From Thermoleophilaceae bacterium (GTDB lineage: Bacteria > Actinomycetota > Thermoleophilia > Solirubrobacterales > JACPNS01): a stretch of DNA of 22,964 nt. The position numbers and the translations under genes are program-made. Below are positions 7,857-15,059 of the stretch, one piece after another. Positions within the stretch are counted from its first letter, which is position 1; each line of letters opens with the position of its first letter. The stretch covers positions 1 through 22,964 of the forward strand of contig JAEMRJ010000022.1 in NCBI GenBank assembly GCA_016463365.1, written 5' to 3'. The notes under the pieces are model-generated. The model was not told the origin of the DNA. It did not search any database and saw only the letters and a list, made by a program, of their open reading frames with translations.

Positions 7857-10800
7857 GTGAGTGAATTCCCCGAGCCGATGACGTTGACACCAGCGCTGCC
7901 GCTGCCCGAACAGGTTCTCGAAGGCCTCAACGACCCGCAGAAGTCTGCGGTCACGCACCTCGGCGGTCCACTTCTGATCGTCGCGGGCGCAGGTTCAGGC
8001 AAGACGCGCACGCTGACCCGCCGCTTCGAGTGGCTGGTCGCGCAGGGCGTGCCGGCCGATCGCATCCTTGCGCTCACGTACACAAACGACGCCGCCGCAG
8101 AACTGGCAGAGCGGATCGAGCAGGCGCTCGGCGAGCTGCCCGAAGAGATCCACGCCACCACCTTCCACTCCTTGTGCATGGAGATCCTGCGCGACGAGTC
8201 CGGCCCCGCCGGCCTGAACCCGTTCTTCACGACGGCCACCGCGCCCGACCGCGTCGCGCTGATGCTCGGGCGGATCAACGAGCTGACCTTCGACCAGATA
8301 TCGCTGCGCGGCAATCCTGCGGCGGCGCTCGGCGAGCTGATGTCGGTGATCGACCGCCTCAAAGAAGAGTGCATCTCGCCCGACGAGCTGGCCGAGTACG
8401 CGAAAGCTGCCCTCGCCGACGCGATCGAGGAGTCCGATCGCGAGAAGGCGTTGCTGCTCGCCGAGCAGGCGCGGCTCTACGCCGCCCACGAAAAATTCCT
8501 CCACGACGCCGCGGCGCTGGACTTCGGCGGCATGCAGTTCGAGCTCTACAAGCTGCTGGCCGGCAATGGGACCGTGCGAGCGCGCATCGCCCGCCGCTTT
8601 GACCATGTGCTGGTCGACGAGTTCCAGGACACCTCGTACGTCCAGCTCGAGATCCTGAAGCTGCTGACGCAGGATCACCGCAACCTCGCAGCCGTCGGCG
8701 ACGACGACCAGTCGATCTACCGCTTCCGCGGCGCCTCCCCGCGCAGCATCCTCGACTTCCAGCGCCGCTTCGGCGAAGCCACGCGCATCGAGCTGGAGCT
8801 CAACTACAGATCCGCCCCGCCGATCATCGACGCCGCGCGTGCGATCGTGCGGATGATCCCCGACGACCGGCGCGTTCCGAAGAATCTCACGGCGGCAGTG
8901 GACAAGCCCGGCGAGGTGCTCTTCTGGCACGCCGAGTCCGAGGTCGCTGAAGCCCAGGCGATCGTCACGGAGATCGAACGGCTGATCGCCGATGTCGGAG
9001 TCGAGCCGCGCGAGATCTGCGTGCTGGCCCACAACCGCCCCCACGTCCGCGTGCTGGCCGATCGCATGGGCGCCCACGACATCCCTTACACGCTTCAGAC
9101 CAAGGACTTCTTCCAGCGCTCCGAGATCCGCGTGCCGCTCTCGTGGCTGAAGGTGCTCGCCAACCCGACCCTGAACGAAGACGCCTGGCGCATGCTCACC
9201 GCGCACCCGATCAACCTCGACAGCGCCGACTACGCCGGCCTGATGAAATGGATGAAGCGCGACAAGCAGCCGCACGTGGTCGAGGCGATGCGCGGGGCGG
9301 CGCGCTCAAAGCAATTCTCACCGGAGACGCTGGACAAGATCCGCCAGTTCATCACGACCTTCGACACGCTGAACGCGAACTTCAACGAGCAGGGGCCGGG
9401 CGAGTTCACAATCCGCCTGATCAACGAGATCGCGATCAAGGGCTCTGTGCTGCTGGAAAGCGGCAAGGACGCGCCCGACCGACTGGCCAACCTCTCCAAG
9501 TTCCAGCGCCTGGCCGAGGACTACGAGGGCCGCAGCCCGCAGGCGAGCGCCCGCGACTTCGCCAACTACATCACCGGCATGGCCGAGGCGGGCTTTGACG
9601 AATCGAGCGAGTCGGCTGAGCGCGACCCGAACGCCGTGCGCCTGATGACCGCACACGGGTCAAAGGGTCTTGAGTTTGAGTACGTGTTCGTGCCGGGAAT
9701 GATCCACGGTCGTTGGCCCGGGAATGCACGCGGCAACAAAGCAGTCCCGCCGGCCCTGTTGCGCGACCCGATGCCGCCGCTGCCGGGCAAGAGCCCCGAT
9801 CGCGAAGCGCACATCGAAGAGACGCGCCGCCTGGCCCACGTCGCAATGACCCGGGCCCGCACCCAGTTGGTGCTGAGCTGGTTCGACTCCGACGCCCGCG
9901 GCCACAAGGTCAGCGAGTTCTACTCCGAGGCGATGCTCGCAGTCGACGGCAACGAGCAGGAGTTCCCCGAGCGAGATTTTGAGACTGCGGATTTCGTCTA
10001 CGCCGAGATGGAGACGCTGCGCGGCGAGCTGATGGGTTCGATCGCCCAGGCCGGCGCGCAGCTCGGCGAGATGCGCCTTGACGCGCACGCCGGCACCCCG
10101 GATGACTTCGCGCGCTTTGCCGAACTGCTGAAGCTCTCCGCCCTGGTCCACCGCCTGCGCCACGGCCAGACGATCGCCGACGCGCTGCCAGAGGTCAACG
10201 ACATGCTCACCAGCCAGATGTCGCCGGCGCAGCGCGCGGCCTACGAGGCGTCAGAGCTCGATGACCGCCTGCGCATCAGCGAAGAGCGCGTCGAAGAGCT
10301 CAGCCGGAAGATCGGCGCGATCACCCCGCAGCTGACCAACTTCCTGCCGACCATCGGCAACCGCCTGCGGCTTTCGGCTTCGGCGATCGGCAGCTACCAG
10401 CGTTGCCCCAAGCAGTACGAGTACGAGAACGTGATGAAGATCCCGACGCCCGACCAGTCGCACCTGCGCCTGGGGATCACGGTCCACAACGTGCTCGAAC
10501 GCTTCCACAAGGATCTCGAGGAGCCGCTCGAACCCGAAGACGCGCGCAAGCGCATCGAAGGCCTGCTCGATCAGGCCGTCGTGACCGGCGGCTGGGGCCG
10601 CACCGACGACGACCGCCAGTTGCTCGAGCGCGCCCGCACGATGCTCGCCCGCTACGCCGACAGCGAGTTCGCCCGGCCCGAAGGCCCGGTCCGCACGGAG
10701 GCCAGCTTCTCGCTGAAGCTCCCACCGACCAAGCTGATGGAGACGACGCCGGTCGGCGGCAAGCTCCTCGACGGAATCCAGATCAACGGAAAGATCGACC

Positions 10801-11156
10801 GCATCGACACGCTGGCCGACGGCACCCAGCGCGTGATCGACTACAAGACCGGCAACGACAAGAAGGGCGCGGTCGCACTGCGCAACCAGGTCGCCAAAGA
10901 GATCCAGCTGGCGATCTACAAGTACGCCGGCGCGCAGGAGCTCGGGATCGATGCGCAGGGCCTTGTCTACTACTTCCTCGAGAACGCCCAACCGGTGATC
11001 GAGGCCGAGGCGACCGAAGAACACGTCGCCGAAGTCCGCGCGCAGATCAACGAGGTCGCAGACAAGATCATCTCGCTCGACTTCACCCCGGACCCGGAGC
11101 ACCAGAAGTGCCGCAGCTGCGCCTTCCGGCACGTCTGCCCGGCTACTGAGGCCTAG
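7857..11156 (+). CDS. UvrD-type helicase fused to Fe-S RecB-like nuclease
   Basis: DNA repair helicase-nuclease of 1099 residues. The N-terminal SF1A motor shows Walker A GAGSGKT (44-50), motif Ia LALTYTNDAA, Walker B VLVDEFQDT near 252-260, motif III GDDDQSIYRFRGA near 281-293, motif V LMTAHGSKGLEF near 596 and motif VI HVAMTRART near 661. The C-terminal PD-(D/E)xK nuclease domain has VIDYKTG near 992 and QLAIYKYA downstream. C850 together with C1085, C1088 and C1094 (C-x2-C-x5-C at the extreme end) makes the AddB-style four-cysteine Fe-S staple. By architecture it belongs with AddA/AdnA/AdnB/RecB end-processing enzymes. It is encoded alone, with no partner subunit in the window. GTG start, apparently leaderless. 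Confidence 0.93.
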   Translation: MSEFPEPMTLTPALPLPEQVLEGLNDPQKSAVTHLGGPLLIVAGAGSGKTRTLTRRFEWLVAQGVPADRILALTYTNDAAAELAERIEQALGELPEEIHATTFHSLCMEILRDESGPAGLNPFFTTATAPDRVALMLGRINELTFDQISLRGNPAAALGELMSVIDRLKEECISPDELAEYAKAALADAIEESDREKALLLAEQARLYAAHEKFLHDAAALDFGGMQFELYKLLAGNGTVRARIARRFDHVLVDEFQDTSYVQLEILKLLTQDHRNLAAVGDDDQSIYRFRGASPRSILDFQRRFGEATRIELELNYRSAPPIIDAARAIVRMIPDDRRVPKNLTAAVDKPGEVLFWHAESEVAEAQAIVTEIERLIADVGVEPREICVLAHNRPHVRVLADRMGAHDIPYTLQTKDFFQRSEIRVPLSWLKVLANPTLNEDAWRMLTAHPINLDSADYAGLMKWMKRDKQPHVVEAMRGAARSKQFSPETLDKIRQFITTFDTLNANFNEQGPGEFTIRLINEIAIKGSVLLESGKDAPDRLANLSKFQRLAEDYEGRSPQASARDFANYITGMAEAGFDESSESAERDPNAVRLMTAHGSKGLEFEYVFVPGMIHGRWPGNARGNKAVPPALLRDPMPPLPGKSPDREAHIEETRRLAHVAMTRARTQLVLSWFDSDARGHKVSEFYSEAMLAVDGNEQEFPERDFETADFVYAEMETLRGELMGSIAQAGAQLGEMRLDAHAGTPDDFARFAELLKLSALVHRLRHGQTIADALPEVNDMLTSQMSPAQRAAYEASELDDRLRISEERVEELSRKIGAITPQLTNFLPTIGNRLRLSASAIGSYQRCPKQYEYENVMKIPTPDQSHLRLGITVHNVLERFHKDLEEPLEPEDARKRIEGLLDQAVVTGGWGRTDDDRQLLERARTMLARYADSEFARPEGPVRTEASFSLKLPPTKLMETTPVGGKLLDGIQINGKIDRIDTLADGTQRVIDYKTGNDKKGAVALRNQVAKEIQLAIYKYAGAQELGIDAQGLVYYFLENAQPVIEAEATEEHVAEVRAQINEVADKIISLDFTPDPEHQKCRSCAFRHVCPATEA

Positions 11157-12034
11157 CTGCCCTCTTGCGTGCGCAGGTACCGCTGGATCTCTTTGGCGAT
11201 CGCGTCGCCTGAAGGGATCGGGTTGGCAGATTCGTCATCCGCGTCGGCGTCGGCGTTCTCTTCAAGAGTCTTGACGTAGCCGGAGATCTCCTCGTCCTGG
11301 GCCACCGCTGCAGAGACCTGCTCCTTGAATCGGTCGGCCGCCGCCTCGAGTTCTGCGGCATCAACGAGCGCGCCGGTGACGCCTTCGAACGCGCGCACGA
11401 GCGCCAGCGCAGCCGGTGGATTCGGCGTGGCCGCGACGTAGTGCGGAACCGATGCCCAGAGGCTGACCGTGGTCAGGCCGGCCTTCGCGCAGGCGTGCTG
11501 AAGCACCCCGGTGATGCCCGTGGGGCCCTCGTAGTTGGCAGTGCGAAATCCGAGCCCGCTGGTCAGCTCGCCGTCGGGTGAGATCGCGTTGATCGCCGAA
11601 CTGCGCGTGTGCGGCACGTCGGCCAGCAGCGAGCCGAGCATCACGACCTTGCTGACCTCGCACTCCTGGGCCACGTGGACGATCGCGTCGCAGAAGGTCT
11701 GCCAGTGCATCGACGGCTCCTCGCCCTCCAGCAGCAGCACTCCGCCCTCAAGGCCGGCGACAGCAGCTTCGTAGAACGCATTGCGCGGCCATTCAACGAA
11801 ACGCACATCGCCGTCGATCACGCTGATCTGCGGGCGGTGCGACTGGAAGTCGAAAAAGTGTTCCGGGTCGATCTCGGCGATCTTGCGTCGCTCACCGGTC
11901 TGACCGAGGTAGCTGACAGCGGCGCTCGCGGCGTTACCGGCGTCGTTCCAGCCCTGGAAGCTGACGACAAGTGTGGGTCCGCGCGGGATGTCCCCGTCGG
12001 ACCAGACGATGCTTTCGGCGGCGCCTTCTCTCAT
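11153..12034 (-). CDS. PAC2-family protein
   Basis: Cytoplasmic protein of 293 residues of the PAC2 (proteasome assembly chaperone 2-like) family, widespread in actinobacteria and archaea. Family features are LVVSFQGWNDAGNAASAAVSYL near residues 22-42, SKVVMLGSLLADVPHTR in the middle, YEGPTGITGVL, and SVPHYVAATPNPPAALALVRAF. The C-terminal 60 residues are acidic and helical (DADADDESANP). In bacteria the molecular role is not settled; a link to proteasome function is an inference from the family name. No proteasome genes are nearby. The gene is divergent from the YhaM operon and convergent with the helicase gene, whose stop it overlaps through a shared CTAG. GGAGG lies only 3 nt before the ATG. 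Confidence 0.9.
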   Translation of the reverse strand: MREGAAESIVWSDGDIPRGPTLVVSFQGWNDAGNAASAAVSYLGQTGERRKIAEIDPEHFFDFQSHRPQISVIDGDVRFVEWPRNAFYEAAVAGLEGGVLLLEGEEPSMHWQTFCDAIVHVAQECEVSKVVMLGSLLADVPHTRSSAINAISPDGELTSGLGFRTANYEGPTGITGVLQHACAKAGLTTVSLWASVPHYVAATPNPPAALALVRAFEGVTGALVDAAELEAAADRFKEQVSAAVAQDEEISGYVKTLEENADADADDESANPIPSGDAIAKEIQRYLRTQEGS

Positions 12035-12043
12035 TGACCTCCA

Positions 12044-12072
12044 ACGCTATCCGGTCTGACCGAAAACGGCAA
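12044..12072 (-). promoter_or_regulatory. Putative promoter of the PAC2 gene
   Basis: Minus-strand TTGCCG (12072-12067), a 17-bp spacer, then TAGCGT (12049-12044). Transcription would start within a few nucleotides of the ATG at 12034, so the leader would be very short. Confidence 0.45.
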
Positions 12073-12079
12073 TCGGTCA
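12057..12079. promoter_or_regulatory. Operator-like inverted repeat TGACCGA-N9-TCGGTCA
   Basis: Perfect 7-bp arms (12057-12063 and 12073-12079) in the 83-bp gap between the divergent PAC2 and YhaM-like genes. The repeat overlaps the putative -35 of the PAC2 promoter and lies just upstream of the YhaM promoter, a placement typical for a dimeric regulator. Confidence 0.45.
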
Positions 12080-12105
12080 TCGACATTTGCTGAGGGCGCG
12101 CGGCA

Positions 12106-12111
12106 TAGACT
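12106..12111 (+). promoter_or_regulatory. -10 element of a leaderless operon (TAGACT)
   Basis: TAGACT ends 6 nt before the GTG at 12118, and no Shine-Dalgarno lies in that gap. Transcription would begin at or next to the start codon. Confidence 0.45.
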
Positions 12112-12117
12112 GGCGCG

Positions 12118-12975
12118 GTGACGACGATTGCCGATCTGAAGCCGGACACTGAAGTCGACGGCGTCTACGCCTGCACGCGGAAGCAGAAACTGACCTCACG
12201 CAGCGGCGCGCCCTACCTCTCGGTCGAGCTGCGCGACGCCAGCGGCAAGATCGGCGCGCGCGCCTTTCGCGAGGCGAGCTTTCTCGATTCACAGTTTGAT
12301 CGCGGAGACATCGTCCGCGTGGCCGGACGGGTCGAGTCGTTTCAGGATCAGCACCAGATCAACCTGCGTTCGATCAAGCGCGCAGAGCCCGGTGAAGCCG
12401 GTTCGCCCGGCGACTTCCTGCCCAGCGCCTACCGCGATGTCGATGAGCTTGAGGGATTCTTCGAGCACCTGATCAGCGAAGTCCACAACTCGGGCTACGC
12501 GCAGCTGCTCACGGCCGTGCTGGCCGACAGCGAACTGCGCGACGCGCTGCGGACCGCGCCTTGCACAATCGGCGGCCACCACGCCTACCTGGGCGGGCTG
12601 CTCGAGCACACGGTCGCCGTCGCGACACTGGCAAAGGAGACCTGGGACCTGCACCGCAGACTCGACGGCGACCTGCTGATCACGGCGGCGCTGCTGCATG
12701 ACATCGGGAAGACGCGCGAGTTCGTCTACGCGGCCGAGATCACGCAGAGCGAAGAAGGCCGGCTGCTCGGGCACATGGAGCTCGGCGTCGAGATCATCCG
12801 AACGTTTGCGGCAAAGGCTCCCGAGCTCGACAAGTCGCGCGAACTGAAACTCTTGAGTTGTGTGCTCTCACATCACGGCGTCCCCGGCGGAGGCCGTGAC
12901 TTCGCCAGCGCAGAGGCGCTGGCGCTCTACCGAATCAACGCACTGGATGCAGGAATCAAGGGGTACTTGGAATGA
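12118..12975 (+). CDS. YhaM-like 3'-5' exoribonuclease (OB-fold plus HD)
   Basis: Protein of 285 residues with the YhaM architecture. An N-terminal OB-fold (about 1-90, with GKIGARAFREASF and VRVAGRVESFQDQHQINLRS) is followed by an HD metal-dependent phosphohydrolase domain. Metal ligands are seen in GGHHAYLGGLLEHTV (H154/H155, H164 region) and LLHDIGKTREF (H194-D195), with SHHGVPGGG later. YhaM trims RNA or single-stranded DNA from the 3' end in the cytoplasm; the activity here is inferred from the domain pair. It is the first gene of a three-gene operon. Its TGA overlaps the next ATG (ATGA at 12972-12975). GTG start with no ribosome binding site, probably leaderless. Confidence 0.9.
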   Translation: MTTIADLKPDTEVDGVYACTRKQKLTSRSGAPYLSVELRDASGKIGARAFREASFLDSQFDRGDIVRVAGRVESFQDQHQINLRSIKRAEPGEAGSPGDFLPSAYRDVDELEGFFEHLISEVHNSGYAQLLTAVLADSELRDALRTAPCTIGGHHAYLGGLLEHTVAVATLAKETWDLHRRLDGDLLITAALLHDIGKTREFVYAAEITQSEEGRLLGHMELGVEIIRTFAAKAPELDKSRELKLLSCVLSHHGVPGGGRDFASAEALALYRINALDAGIKGYLE

Positions 12976-13823
12976 GCAGTGTTCTGATCACAGGAGCAGG
13001 GCGCGGGATCGGTCGCGCGACTGCGCTACGGCTGGCTGACGACGGCTGGGACGTCTACGCCGGCGTGCGCAAGCCCGACGACGGCGTGGCGCTCGTCCAC
13101 ACACTCGGCGACGCCGCCAAGGGATCGATCACTCCGGTGACGCTTGACGTGACCGATGACGCTTCGATCGCCGCTGCGGTCGAAGCGTTGCCGGCGCAGC
13201 TCGACGGAGTGGTCAACAACGCCGGGATCGTGGTTGACGGTCCGGTGGAGTCGCTGACCCGCGAGCGGCTCAGCGAGCAGTTTGATGTGAACGTGTACGG
13301 CGCCGTCGCCGTCACTCGCGCGGTGCTGCCGCGAATTCGCGCCGCGCGCGGTCGGATCGTCTTCATCTCCTCGGTCAGCGGGCGCATCTCTACGCCGTGG
13401 ACCGGCGCCTACAACTCATCGAAGTTCGCCCTTGAGGGAATGGTCGACGCGCTGCGCATGGAACTGCGGCCGTGGAAGATCGCTGTCTCCCTGGTCGAAC
13501 CGGCCAACACCCAGACCGACATGTGGGGCGGCGCCGAGGCGATGTTCGATGCCGGAGTCGAAGCCTTGACCCCGGACGAACATGCCTTGTACAAGGGCCA
13601 CATGAAGGGCATGCGCCGCACGCTCGGTCTGATGAACAAGACCGCCTCGCCGGTCGACGGAGTGGCCGGCACGATCGAGACGGCGCTGACCGCGCGCCGC
13701 CCGCGCGCCCGTTACGTGGTCGGAATCCCGGCCAAGATCCAGGTGATCTCGTCCGGCCTCACGCCGCGCCCGATCCTGGACTTCGTCCTGGCAAAAGCCA
13801 CCGGCGTCCCGCGCAAAGCATGA
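12972..13823 (+). CDS. Classical short-chain dehydrogenase/reductase
   Basis: SDR of 283 residues with all classical elements. TGAGRGIG at 7-14 binds NAD(P)(H), D59-V60 sits at the adenine pocket (TLDVTDD), NNAG is at 82-85, and the catalytic triad is Ser134, Tyr147 and Lys151 (YNSSK). The C-terminal extension (YVVGIPAKIQVISSGLTPRP) resembles the retinol-dehydrogenase-like group acting on hydrophobic alcohols or ketones, but the substrate is not determinable. ATGA overlaps at both ends indicate translational coupling with the exonuclease before it and the methyltransferase-like gene after it. Confidence 0.93.
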   Translation: MSSVLITGAGRGIGRATALRLADDGWDVYAGVRKPDDGVALVHTLGDAAKGSITPVTLDVTDDASIAAAVEALPAQLDGVVNNAGIVVDGPVESLTRERLSEQFDVNVYGAVAVTRAVLPRIRAARGRIVFISSVSGRISTPWTGAYNSSKFALEGMVDALRMELRPWKIAVSLVEPANTQTDMWGGAEAMFDAGVEALTPDEHALYKGHMKGMRRTLGLMNKTASPVDGVAGTIETALTARRPRARYVVGIPAKIQVISSGLTPRPILDFVLAKATGVPRKA

Positions 13824-14260
13824 CCGGACCCGCGAGCACGCACCTGACGACGGATCTTGCCCGCCTGCCGACCGCCGAGCATGCGCTCGTTGTCGGCAAC
13901 GGAACCGAGGCCGAGGCGAGCTGGCTGGCTGACCGCGGCTGGAAAGTCACGACCGTCGAGCGCGATCTGACCGGCTTGGCAGCGGATTCCGAGCACTACG
14001 GCCTGGTTGCCAGTCTTTATGTGCCGGTCGTCGGATCGGCAGAAGACCTTGTGCTGCAGCTCGCCCGCGCTGTCAGGCCCGACGGAATTCTCTACCTCCT
14101 CGGGCACCTCGCGCCCGGCCAGAACCAGATCTCATCCGACGACGCGATTGCAGCGCTCTCGCCCGATCCATGGGAGATCGTCATTGCCGAAGAGCGTGCG
14201 CGCGCTGCCGACGACGGCGAAGACTCCGTCTTCTACGCCGAGAAGTCAGGAAGCTTTTAG
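13820..14260 (+). CDS. Small methyltransferase-like Rossmann protein
   Basis: Protein of 146 residues. ALVVGNGTEAEASWLADRGW, followed by KVTTVERD, matches the beta1-alphaA-beta2 region of class I SAM-dependent methyltransferases (TehB-like small enzymes). LVLQLARAVRPDGILYLLGH matches the strand 5 region. The glycine-rich motif is degenerate (VVGNGTEAEA instead of DxGxGxG), and the segment between strands 2 and 4 is much shortened compared with the usual 190-220 residues. It may be a reduced or non-catalytic member. The ATG overlaps the SDR stop (ATGA at 13820-13823). The 3' end overlaps the convergent permease gene by 15 bp. Confidence 0.7.
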   Translation: MTGPASTHLTTDLARLPTAEHALVVGNGTEAEASWLADRGWKVTTVERDLTGLAADSEHYGLVASLYVPVVGSAEDLVLQLARAVRPDGILYLLGHLAPGQNQISSDDAIAALSPDPWEIVIAEERARAADDGEDSVFYAEKSGSF

Positions 14261-14641
14261 TTCCGCGGCAGGCTCTGGCTTGATCGCCCGACGGCCCATG
14301 CGGAAGGCCACATAGAGCGCAAAGCACACGAACAGCAGCTGCAGCGCCCGCTGGGGCAGCTCGTTTGCGACAAACGCGGCCAGCACCGTCGCCGGCAGCG
14401 ACACAACCCCGATCCACACGCCCTCGCGCACGGCCACGTTGCCGTACTTGTTCTGCCGGTAGCTGCCGACAATCGCCACCGGCACGATCGCCAGCAGCGA
14501 GGTGGCATTGGCCTCGGCCTGGGTCATGCCGAACAGAAACACCAGCGAGGGCACGAAGACCACGCCGCCACCCACGCCGAACAGCCCGGAGACGGTCCCG
14601 GCGACAAAACCGACAAGGATGACTTCAAAGATCTCCATCAC
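14246..14641 (-). CDS. Half-size TauE/SafE permease, second half
   Basis: Membrane protein of 131 residues equal to one repeat of the TauE/SafE (TSUP, DUF81) family. It contains the hallmark GFVAGTVSGLFGVGGGVVFVPSL at about residues 11-33, ATSLLAIVPVAIVGSYRQNKYGNV, and two further membrane segments, so about four in all. Full-length TSUP transporters carry two such repeats in about 250 residues and export or import sulfite, sulfonates or other organic anions; the substrate here is unknown. GTG start at 14641 overlaps the stop of the upstream half (GTGA at 14641-14638); an ATG one codon later is an alternative. It probably forms a hetero-oligomer with the other half. Confidence 0.88.
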   Translation of the reverse strand: MMEIFEVILVGFVAGTVSGLFGVGGGVVFVPSLVFLFGMTQAEANATSLLAIVPVAIVGSYRQNKYGNVAVREGVWIGVVSLPATVLAAFVANELPQRALQLLFVCFALYVAFRMGRRAIKPEPAAELKAS

Positions 14642-15039
14642 TTCACCAGGTACAGCGCGATGATCACCAGCATCAGCACCGCAAACATCCCGCTCAGCAC
14701 GCGGTCAGAGATGCGCTGCTGGATCCAGGTGCCAAAGAGCACGCCTGCCACTGCAGGGATCCCGATCAGCAGGCCCTTCTCAACGTCAACGCTTCCGAAG
14801 ATCCCGTAGCTCACCACCGCATACGCGGCGATGATCACGATCGCCAGCAGCGAGGTTCCGGTCGCGCGCTTCTCGTTGAAGCCGCGCCAGAGCACCAGCA
14901 GCGGCACCATCACCGTTCCGCCGCCGACGCCGAACATCGCGCTGAACACACCGGCCGCAAGGCCGATGATCGTCAACTCGCCCGCGTCGCGCCGCGACGG
15001 GGACCAGTTGGTCAGCTCATTCTGATCGCCGCCGGCCAT
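14638..15039 (-). CDS. Half-size TauE/SafE permease, first half
   Basis: Membrane protein of 133 residues. After a 20-residue polar N-terminus it has the TSUP signature IIGLAAGVFSAMFGVGGGTV (about 24-43), ATGTSLLAIVIIAAYAVVSYG (about 60-80), and two more hydrophobic segments ending at the C-terminus (VLMLVIIALYLVK). It is one repeat unit, paired with the overlapping downstream gene that encodes the second. Its promoter shares a symmetric -10 (ATACTA at 15049-15054) with the divergent otsB gene. TAGTAT on the minus strand ends 9 nt before the ATG, so the leader is minimal. Confidence 0.88.
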   Translation of the reverse strand: MAGGDQNELTNWSPSRRDAGELTIIGLAAGVFSAMFGVGGGTVMVPLLVLWRGFNEKRATGTSLLAIVIIAAYAVVSYGIFGSVDVEKGLLIGIPAVAGVLFGTWIQQRISDRVLSGMFAVLMLVIIALYLVK

Positions 15040-15047
15040 TGGTCAGC

Positions 15048-15054
15048 GATACTA
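15048..15054. promoter_or_regulatory. Shared divergent -10 element GATACTA
   Basis: Plus-strand GATACT (15048-15053) ends 6 nt before the otsB ATG at 15060. Minus-strand TAGTAT (15054-15049) ends 9 nt before the permease ATG at 15039. Only 20 bp separate the two start codons, leaving no room for two independent promoters with leaders. Confidence 0.5.
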
Positions 15055-15059
15055 ACCCG

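Noticed and set aside
7834..7890. N-terminal extension of the IMPase-like protein to 7890.
   Set aside because: It would overlap the divergent helicase gene, and the added residues (SSARGIHSRSLGYG) match nothing in the family.
14638..14641. Frameshift or sequencing error explaining the split TauE/SafE permease.
   Set aside because: Both halves have complete membrane repeats, the first ends in a normal stop after its last helix, and the second has GTG and ATG start options in a coupling overlap.
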